From NCBI RefSeq assembly GCF_004353985.1, contig NZ_SMOA01000042.1, positions 1 to 36,099 on the forward strand: a stretch of 36,099 nt of DNA, in the 5' to 3' direction. Each line of letters begins with the position of its first letter. Positions within the stretch are counted from its first letter, which is position 1. The notes below the pieces were generated by a model. The model was not told the origin of the DNA. It was given only the letters and a program-made list of their open reading frames with translations, and ran no database searches. A program made the translations under genes and the position numbers. Source of the DNA: Paracraurococcus ruber (lineage in GTDB: Bacteria; Pseudomonadota; Alphaproteobacteria; Acetobacterales; Acetobacteraceae). Below, one piece after another: positions 30,314 to 36,099 of the stretch.

Positions 30314-32509
30314 ATGCGCGAGACACTCACGCGGCGCGGCCTGGGCCAGGCGGCGGCCGGGCTGACGCTGCTGTTCAGCCTTGCGCCCGCCGGGGCGCAG
30401 CCGCGCCTGCCGGGCAGCCTGCAGACCAACCGCCGGCTGGATGCCTGGCTGCGGATCGAGCCGGGCGGGGTGGTCACCGTCTGCACCGGCAAGGTGGAGA
30501 TCGGCCAGGGCGCCGTCACCGCGCTGCTGCAGATCGCGGCGGAGGAGCTGGATGTCGCGCCGTCGCGCATCCGCATGGTCTCCGGCGACACGGCGCTGAC
30601 GCCGGATGAGGGCTTCACCGCCGGCAGCCAGTCCATGGAACAGGGCGGCACGGCGCTGCGCTTCGCGGCCGCGGAGGCGCGGGCGATCCTGCTCGACCTG
30701 GCCGCCGCCCGGCTGGGCGCGCCCGCCGCGGCGTTGGCGGTGGAGGACGGCAGCATCCGCGCCCCGGGCGGCGCCGCGACCAGCTACTGGGAGGTGGCGC
30801 AGGCGGCGAGCTTCGCGCGGGAGGCGACGGGCCGCGTCGCGCCCAAGCCCGCGGCGCAGCACCGGATCGTCGGCACCTCCCACCCAAGGCTCGACATCCC
30901 GGCCAAGGTGACGGGCGGGGCGATCTATGTGCAGGACATGCGCCCTCCCGGCATGCTGTTCGGCCGCGTCGCCCGGCCGCCGAGCTACGAGGCGAAGCTG
31001 CTCTCCGTCGACCTCGACGCGGTGCGGGCGCTGCCCGGCGTGGTGGCGGTGGTGCGGGATGGCCGCTTCCTCGGCGTGGTGGCGGAGCGCGAGGAGCAGG
31101 CGGTGAAGGCGCGCAAGGCGCTGCGGGAGGCCGCGCGATGGGAGGTGCCGGCGGCGCTGCCCGACCCGGCGCGGCTGCACGAATCGCTGCGGGCCCTGCG
31201 CACGGATGACAGCGTGCCGTCGGAGAAGCGGGCCGACGCGCCGCCGGCGGTCCGGCGTTTCCAGGCCACCTACACCAAGCGCTACTTCGCGCATGCCTCC
31301 ATCGGGCCCTCCGCCGCGCTGGCGGTCTATGCGGCGGATGGCGGCAGCGTGCAGGTCTGGTCCCACACCCAGGGGCCCTTCCCGCTGCAGCGCGACCTGG
31401 TGCGCGTGCTGGGCCTGCCTGCCGACAAGGTGCGCGTCAGCCATGCGCAGAATGCCGGCTGCTACGGCCATAACGGCGCCGATGACGCGGCGCTGGACGC
31501 GGCGCTGCTGGCCCGCGCCGTGCCGGGCCGGCCGGTGATGCTGCAATGGATGCGGGACGACGAGTTCCAGTGGGAACCCTACAACCCCGCTATGGAGATG
31601 CGGCTGACCGCCGGCGTCGCGGCGGATGGCCGCATCGTGGACTGGGGGCACGAGGTCTGGAGCAACCACCACAACAACCGGCCGCAGAACCCGCGGGAGG
31701 GATCGAACCTGCTGGCCAGCTGGCACCTGGAACGGCCGCATCCGCCGGTCTATCCGCGGGCGACGCCGCAGCCGAACGGCGCCGGCGACCGCAACGCCGT
31801 GCCGCTGTACGACTTCCCGAACCAGCGGGTGGTGAACCACCTGATCCCGGAGATGCCGGTGCGCGTCTCCGCCCTGCGAACCCTCGGCGCCTATGCCAAT
31901 GTCTTCGCGCTGGAATCCTTCCTCGAGGAGATCGCCGCGGCGCTGGGCGAGGACCCCATCGCCTTCCGGCTGCGCCATCTGCCGGACCCGCGCGGGCGGG
32001 CGGTGATCGAGGCGGCGGCGAAGCTGGCCGCGGAGGAGCCGGGCGACCTGCCGCGCGGCTTTGGCTTCGCCAAGTACAAGAACGTCGCCGCCTATGTCGC
32101 CTGCGTGGCGGAGGTGGCGCTGGACCGCGCGACCGGCGCGGTGCGCGTGCCGCGCGTCTGGGCCGCGGTGGATGCCGGGCAGGTCATCACGCCGGATGGG
32201 CTGCGGAACCAGATCGAGGGCGGGATCATCCAGGCCGTGAGCTGGACCGTGAAGGAGGACGTGCCCTTCGACCCGCAGGGCATCCTGGCGAAGGACTGGA
32301 ACGACTACCCGATCCTGACCTTCCCCGAGGTGCCGCGGATCCGCACCGTGCTGCTGAACCGGCCGGAGGCACCGCCGCTGGGCGCGGGGGAGGCGAGCCA
32401 GGCGCCGGTCTGCGCCGCCATCGGCAATGGGCTGGCGCGCGCGCTGGGGCGGCCGCTGCGAGCGCTGCCCTATACGGCGGATCGGGTGAAGGCGGCGATG
32501 GTCGGCTAG
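30314..32509 (+). CDS. Molybdenum hydroxylase catalytic subunit (isoquinoline 1-oxidoreductase beta-type), Tat-exported
   Basis: A 731-aa Mo-cytosine-dinucleotide-binding subunit. The leader is of Tat type (LTRRGLGQAAAGLTLLFSLA, cleaved near AGAQ). Family segments are KVEIGQGAVTALLQIAAEEL, the first Mo-cofactor motif; RLDIPAKVTGGAIYVQDM; SALRTLGAYANVFALESFLE; and GAGEASQAP, with Glu693 in the place of the catalytic Glu. With the 2Fe-2S partner it should hydroxylate an N-heterocycle or oxidise an aldehyde in the periplasm, passing electrons to a cytochrome. The large subunit would carry the leaderless small one through Tat. Substrate unknown. Immediately after the stop comes dispersed repeat copy B. 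Confidence 0.92.
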   Translation: MRETLTRRGLGQAAAGLTLLFSLAPAGAQPRLPGSLQTNRRLDAWLRIEPGGVVTVCTGKVEIGQGAVTALLQIAAEELDVAPSRIRMVSGDTALTPDEGFTAGSQSMEQGGTALRFAAAEARAILLDLAAARLGAPAAALAVEDGSIRAPGGAATSYWEVAQAASFAREATGRVAPKPAAQHRIVGTSHPRLDIPAKVTGGAIYVQDMRPPGMLFGRVARPPSYEAKLLSVDLDAVRALPGVVAVVRDGRFLGVVAEREEQAVKARKALREAARWEVPAALPDPARLHESLRALRTDDSVPSEKRADAPPAVRRFQATYTKRYFAHASIGPSAALAVYAADGGSVQVWSHTQGPFPLQRDLVRVLGLPADKVRVSHAQNAGCYGHNGADDAALDAALLARAVPGRPVMLQWMRDDEFQWEPYNPAMEMRLTAGVAADGRIVDWGHEVWSNHHNNRPQNPREGSNLLASWHLERPHPPVYPRATPQPNGAGDRNAVPLYDFPNQRVVNHLIPEMPVRVSALRTLGAYANVFALESFLEEIAAALGEDPIAFRLRHLPDPRGRAVIEAAAKLAAEEPGDLPRGFGFAKYKNVAAYVACVAEVALDRATGAVRVPRVWAAVDAGQVITPDGLRNQIEGGIIQAVSWTVKEDVPFDPQGILAKDWNDYPILTFPEVPRIRTVLLNRPEAPPLGAGEASQAPVCAAIGNGLARALGRPLRALPYTADRVKAAMVG

Positions 32510-32511
32510 GG

Positions 32512-32608
32512 CGGATCGCGGAGGGCCGTGAACGGCCCGGAGCGTGACTCTGCTATGACAACAACACGCTGCAGCGGCGCGGCGTTCAATTGTGAACGCA
32601 ATCCGCTG
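32512..32608. repeat. Dispersed intergenic repeat, copy B
   Basis: Matches 12231-12327 without gaps at 87 of 97 positions. It begins three bases after the Mo-subunit stop. Its ends form GCGGAT (32511-32516) and ATCCGC (32601-32606). Inside are GCCGT/ACGGC, AGCGTG/CACGCT, and GCGTTCA-ATTG-TGAACGC (32583-32600); the last hairpin is better paired than in copy A. The opening words recur at 32614 (CGGATCGCGGGAGGGC), as if a second copy began. The 333-bp gap 32510-32842 has no gene; it also holds an 8-bp inverted repeat (GACCCCGG/CCGGGGTC, 32641-32673). Confidence 0.8.
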
Positions 32609-32842
32609 TAGAACGGATCGCGGGAGGGCGGGCCGACGCGGACCCCGGCCCGCCGCCGCGACGGCCCGGGGTCGTCAGGGCGGGTCGCGGCCTTGCGTGG
32701 ACCGCCGCGCCGCGGGAAGCCGCCCTGCAAGCAAGGCGCTGCGGCGTTCGGGCGTGAACGCCGCATGGTGAATCGAAGCGGTGGAGCGTCCGGCATCGAG
32801 CCCGAACCGCCGCGGCGGCCGGCCACCGATGGGCCCCGTCGG

Positions 32843-33757
32843 TCAGGACAGGCCCGGCAGCACGCGCTCCAGCAGCAGCCTTGTCTGCGCCAGCGGCACC
32901 TCGTCGCCCTCGCCCACCGGGCGCAGCACGAACTTGGTCACGCCGGCCGCGACATAGGCGCGGATGCGGGCCAGCACGGCATCGGCATCGCCGGCCACCA
33001 GCCCGCGCGCCGCATCGCGGCCGGTCCGCTTGCGATAGGCGGCGGCGAAGCGCTGCGCCGGCGCATCCTCGGCGCTGCCGAACCAGAAGGCGAAGCCGGC
33101 GCCATAATGGTCCTCGTCGATCGCGCGGCCCGCCGCCGCGCAGGCCGCGCGGATGGCGGCGATCACCGCGGCCGCTTCCTCGGGCGTCTCGCCGCCCGCC
33201 TGCCAGCCCGTGCCGTAGCGCGCCGTGCGCCGCACCGCCGCCTCCGACCCGCCGCCGATCCAGACCGGCAGGTTGGCCTGCACCGGCCGCGGCGCGATCG
33301 CGGCGCCGGCCAGCCGCCAATGCGCCCCGGCGAAATCCACGCTGTCCTCCCGCCACAGCCGCGTGACGATCTCCAGCGCCTCATCCGTGCGGCGGCCGCG
33401 GGTCTTCGTCTCCAGCCCCAGCGCCTGCCATTCCGGCGCCAGCGGGCTGCCGATGCCGAAGGCCGGCAGCAGCCGCCCCTCGCTCAGCACGTCGATGGTG
33501 GCGCATTGCTTCGCCACCAGCACCGGGTCGCGGAACGCCAGCGACAGGACGTTCATGCCGAATTTCATCCGCCGCGTGCGCCCGGCCAGCGCCGCCATCA
33601 CGCTCATGCATTCCAGGATCGGCGCGCGGCTCACGATGCGGTCGGTCTGCCAGATGGAATCCGCCCCGGCCTGCTCGCACAGGTCGACCCAGCGCCAGAA
33701 CCCCGCCGCCGTGGCGAAGGGGTACTCCATCAGGCCGAGGCCGAGCGCGAGCTTCAT
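32843..33757 (-). CDS. Luciferase-like (LLM) flavin-dependent oxidoreductase 1
   Basis: A 304-aa TIM-barrel protein of the bacterial-luciferase family, starting at the ATG at 33757, which overlaps the stop of the gene before it (ATGA). Family segments are WVDLCEQAGADSIWQTDRIV, RRMKFGMNVLSLAFRDPVLV, KQCATIDVLSEGRLLPAFGI and PRPVQANLPVWIGGGSEAAV. Such enzymes use reduced FMN or F420 to oxidise or reduce varied small molecules. Last gene of the three-gene LLM unit; it converges with the Mo hydroxylase genes. Confidence 0.9.
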   Translation of the reverse strand: MKLALGLGLMEYPFATAAGFWRWVDLCEQAGADSIWQTDRIVSRAPILECMSVMAALAGRTRRMKFGMNVLSLAFRDPVLVAKQCATIDVLSEGRLLPAFGIGSPLAPEWQALGLETKTRGRRTDEALEIVTRLWREDSVDFAGAHWRLAGAAIAPRPVQANLPVWIGGGSEAAVRRTARYGTGWQAGGETPEEAAAVIAAIRAACAAAGRAIDEDHYGAGFAFWFGSAEDAPAQRFAAAYRKRTGRDAARGLVAGDADAVLARIRAYVAAGVTKFVLRPVGEGDEVPLAQTRLLLERVLPGLS

Positions 33758-34593
33758 GCGCGCGTCAGCGGCGCCAGCTCGTCCAGGCGCCGCAGGATGC
33801 CGTCGCGGTCGAGGTCGGGCACCTCCAGCAGCACGCGGTCGATGCCTGCCGCGCCGTAGCGCGCCAGCGTCCCGGCCTCGGGCGGCGCGCGGAACACCGT
33901 GGTGGTCAGCGTCGCCGGGTCCCGCCCGGCCTTCTCCGCCGCCGCGCGCAGCCGCCCCACCGCCACGGCGGGGTCGAAGCCGGCGCCGGCGCGTGGGAAC
34001 CAGCCGTCGCAGAACCCCACCACGCGGCGCAGGGTGTGGTCGGTCTCCCCGCCCAGCAGCACCGGCGGGTGCGGCTTGCGGGCCGGCTTGGGGTACAGCC
34101 AGGACGGCTCGATCTTCACGAACTCCCCGTCGAAGCCCGCCACCTCCTCGGTCCACAGCGCCTTCATCGCCAGCACCCGCTCCTGCATCAGCTTGAAGCG
34201 CGTGTCGTAACGGGCGCCGTGGTTCTCCATCTCCTCCACGTTCCAGCCGCCGCCGATGCCGAATTCGAACCGCCCGCCGGACAGGCGGTCGAGGCTCGCC
34301 ACGCTCTTCGCCGTGACGATCGGGTCCCGCTGCGGCACCAGGCAGACGCCGGTGCCGAGGACGAGGCGCTTGGTCGCCGCCGCGGCGAAGGCCAGCGCGA
34401 CGAAGGGGTCATGCGTATGGGCATAGCGCTTCGGCAGGTCGCCGCCGCCGGGAAAGGGCGACCGGCGGCTGACCGGGATATGGGTGTGCTCGCAGACGAA
34501 CAGGCTCTCGAAGCCGCGCGCCTCCAGCGCCGCGCCGAGCTCCCCGGGATCGATCCCGTAATCCGTGGGGAAGTAGAAGACGCCGACCTTCAT
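33754..34593 (-). CDS. Luciferase-like (LLM) flavin/F420-dependent oxidoreductase 2
   Basis: A 279-aa LLM protein with GGAGGA upstream of the ATG at 34593. It opens KVGVFYFPTDYGIDPGELGA and carries RGFESLFVCEHTHIPVSRRS, LVLGTGVCLVPQRDPIVTAK, VASLDRLSGGRFEFGIGGGW and PHPPVLLGGE, typical of the F420-type (Rv2161c/MSMEG-like) subgroup. The ORF is open further left, but that overlaps LLM 3. Linked by ATGA overlaps on both sides. Confidence 0.9.
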   Translation of the reverse strand: MKVGVFYFPTDYGIDPGELGAALEARGFESLFVCEHTHIPVSRRSPFPGGGDLPKRYAHTHDPFVALAFAAAATKRLVLGTGVCLVPQRDPIVTAKSVASLDRLSGGRFEFGIGGGWNVEEMENHGARYDTRFKLMQERVLAMKALWTEEVAGFDGEFVKIEPSWLYPKPARKPHPPVLLGGETDHTLRRVVGFCDGWFPRAGAGFDPAVAVGRLRAAAEKAGRDPATLTTTVFRAPPEAGTLARYGAAGIDRVLLEVPDLDRDGILRRLDELAPLTRA

Positions 34594-35663
34594 GCCGCTT
34601 CCTCCCGAGCCGGCCCGTTCAGGCCGGCGGCCTGGGCCATCACCTCGATCGCCTCCGGCTGGCGGCTGCGTACCGTCAGCGCATCCGCGCCCGACTCCGC
34701 CCAGGCGCGGTAGCGGTCCCGGATGCGGGCGGGCGGGCCGACCAGCGACTTCATGTCGATCCATTCGTCCGGCACCGCCGCCACCGCCTCGTCCTTCCGC
34801 CCGGCCAGGTACAATTCCTGGATGCGCTCGGCCGCCCCGGCGAAGCCGCGGCGGATCATCATGTCCTTGTGGAAATTCTTCTCCCGCGCGCCCATGCCGC
34901 CGACATAGAGCGCGACCTCGGGCTTCAGCCTGGCCAGGCCGGCCCGCACATCCTCCGTCACCTCGACATGGACCGAAGCCTGCACGGTGAAGTCGGCCCG
35001 CGTCTTCGCCCGCCCCGTCGCCTTTTCCGCCCGGCGGAAGCCTTCCTCCAGCCAGGGCTCGAATTCGGCCATGGATCCCGGGACGAAGCCCAGCGCCAGC
35101 CAGCCATCGGCGATCTCCGCGGTCAGCTTGACCGTCGCCTCGTTGCCGGTGCCCAGCCAGATCGGGATGTCGGGGTTCATGTGCAGGATGGATTTCAGCG
35201 GCTTGCCGAGGCCCGCCGCGCCCTCCCCCCGATAGGGCAGGCTGATCTCGCGGCCGTCATGCGTGACCGGCGCCTCCCGCGCCAGGATCTTCCGCATGAT
35301 CGCCACATAGTCCTTCAGCCGGTAGTAGGGCCGGCCCCAGGGCTCGCCATACCAGCCCTCGACGATCTGCGGGCCGGAGACGCCGAGGCCGGCGATGAAG
35401 CGGCCGCCGCCGGCCAGCGAATCGACCGTCGCGGCGCACATCGCCGCATTGGCGGCGGTGCGCGCGGCCAGTTGCATGATGCCGGTGCCCAGCCGGATGC
35501 GCCGCGTCTGCGCCGCGAGGAAGGCCAGCGGCGTGACGGCGTCCGAGCCATAGGCCTCGGCGGTCCAGACGCTGTCATAGCCTAGCGCCTCGGCGCGCTG
35601 CACGAGCGCGACCGGAAGGTCCAGCGTCGCGCCGGAATAGCCGATGGAGAGTCCGAGCTTCAT
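34590..35663 (-). CDS. Luciferase-like (LLM) flavin/F420-dependent oxidoreductase 3
   Basis: A 357-aa LLM protein, first of the unit, starting at the ATG at 35663. It opens KLGLSIGYSGATLDLPVALV and carries AEALGYDSVWTAEAYGSDAV, RRIRLGTGIMQLAARTAANA, GGGRFIAGLGVSGPQIVEGW and IPIWLGTGNEATVKLTAEIA. Longer than its partners, with an insert around the ADFTVQASVHVEVTEDV strand and a C-terminal helix pair, as in F420-dependent 'MER-like' enzymes. The upstream ribosome-binding site is weak. The stop overlaps the start of LLM 2 (ATGA). Confidence 0.9.
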   Translation of the reverse strand: MKLGLSIGYSGATLDLPVALVQRAEALGYDSVWTAEAYGSDAVTPLAFLAAQTRRIRLGTGIMQLAARTAANAAMCAATVDSLAGGGRFIAGLGVSGPQIVEGWYGEPWGRPYYRLKDYVAIMRKILAREAPVTHDGREISLPYRGEGAAGLGKPLKSILHMNPDIPIWLGTGNEATVKLTAEIADGWLALGFVPGSMAEFEPWLEEGFRRAEKATGRAKTRADFTVQASVHVEVTEDVRAGLARLKPEVALYVGGMGAREKNFHKDMMIRRGFAGAAERIQELYLAGRKDEAVAAVPDEWIDMKSLVGPPARIRDRYRAWAESGADALTVRSRQPEAIEVMAQAAGLNGPAREEAA

Positions 35664-35686
35664 CCTGGCGCCCTGCCCCTTGCGGT

Positions 35687-35726
35687 CGGGGCTTCTTGCG
35701 AGCCCCGCGTCAGCCTCGCCCGAGGC
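35687..35726. repeat. Two small hairpins upstream of the LLM unit
   Basis: CGGGGCT/AGCCCCG (35687-35693, 35701-35707, seven-base loop) and GCCTCG/CGAGGC (35713-35718, 35721-35726). They lie 24-63 bases upstream of the LLM 3 start and would fall in its 5' leader if the promoter is further out. No match to a known riboswitch was recognised. Confidence 0.35.
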
Positions 35727-35905
35727 GGCGGGCGGGGCAACCCTGCCGCGCCGGGGTGGCACCGCCGGCCCGCAGGGCGTCGCGCTGCCGACGCCGGGGG
35801 ATGGGCCGGGGCGGCGCAGCCCGCCGCGGGCGGACGGCGGTCCGCCGGGGCCCGGGCGCGCATCGCGCAACCCGCCCGCATCCCGGCCGTTGCGCCCGGG
35901 CGGAA

Positions 35906-36099
35906 TGCGGAAGGCGCTGCGGATGGACGCGAGGATCCTGGTGACCACCCTGGCGCTGCTCGCCCTCGCCGCCTGCGAGGTGTCCGGCACCCGCCGCGCC
36001 GGCCTGCCGGGCGAGCCGCTAGCACCCAGCGCCGCCTCGCCCAACGGCGCGGCCGGCGCGGCGGCCACCGGCGGGGGCGTGCCGCCGCCGACCGCGCCC
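35906..36099 (+). CDS. Small lipoprotein, partial (runs off the right edge)
   Basis: A frame starting with ATG at 35906 reads MRKALRMDARILVTTLAL, then LALAACEVSG: a basic start, a hydrophobic segment and a lipobox (LAAC, lipidated Cys24), followed by a Pro/Ala/Gly-rich linker. It has no stop before 36099. An ATG at 35924 is an alternative start. The layout is that of an envelope lipoprotein anchored by a flexible linker; no domain is visible yet. The sequence is compositionally simple, so the call rests on the leader. Confidence 0.55.

Noticed and set aside
1-36099. CRISPR arrays, tRNA or rRNA genes, integrases and transposases
   Set aside because: Looked for regular repeat-spacer arrays, tRNA-like cloverleaf sequence and DDE or tyrosine-recombinase motifs; none was seen.

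Overview
The window is very GC-rich, and its coding regions show the strong third-position G/C bias of such genomes. The gene content points to an alphaproteobacterium of the Acetobacteraceae (Roseomonas-like): three TctC/Bug-type periplasmic receptors, a complete branched-chain-type ABC transporter with aromatic-degradation enzymes, many Tat or Sec leaders, a DinB with an N-terminal zinc ribbon, and paired GC-rich hairpins between genes. This assignment is inferred from gene content, not from a marker gene. No rRNA, tRNA, CRISPR array, integrase, transposase or phage gene was seen.

Layout. 0.07-0.85 kb: a YbaN/DUF454 membrane protein and a 63-aa helical protein. 0.9-9.0 kb: one long + strand run of MFS transporter, FAD aromatic hydroxylase, intradiol ring-cleavage dioxygenase and LivKHMGF-type ABC transporter; this reads as import, hydroxylation and ring opening of an aromatic or N-heteroaromatic acid or phenol. 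9.06-10.97 kb, - strand: exported alpha/beta hydrolase and VOC (extradiol-like) protein. 11.1-14.7 kb: three TctC receptors, with no TctA/TctB membrane partners in the window. 15.0-16.4 kb: NIPSNAP protein plus xylose-isomerase-like TIM barrel. 16.9-21.25 kb: RND efflux adaptor and RND pump; the pump frame is interrupted by one in-frame TGA. 21.5-23.0 kb, - strand: TusA-like, histone-deacetylase-like and MmcQ/YjbR proteins. 23.1-25.7 kb: ROK sugar kinase, small membrane protein, DNA polymerase IV. 25.9-27.8 kb: diheme cytochrome c and manganese catalase. 28.0-29.8 kb, - strand: two oligopeptide-type ABC permeases without their other subunits. 29.8-32.5 kb: two-subunit molybdenum hydroxylase (2Fe-2S subunit and Tat-exported Mo subunit). 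32.8-35.7 kb, - strand: three tandem luciferase-like flavin monooxygenases with 4-base overlaps. At the right edge a lipoprotein gene starts and leaves the window.

The window looks like catabolic and transport accessory DNA: oxygenases, hydroxylases and solute receptors with few housekeeping genes and no recognisable transcription factor. The most unusual signals are the TGA-split RND pump, a roughly 97-bp dispersed repeat present twice at 90% identity (12.2 and 32.5 kb, both between converging genes), a two-hairpin composite element present at 9.0 and 14.9 kb with unlike stem sequences, and a perfect 32-bp palindrome in a cluster of hairpins between divergent genes at 14.75-14.92 kb. I did not find a clear new defence or mobile system.
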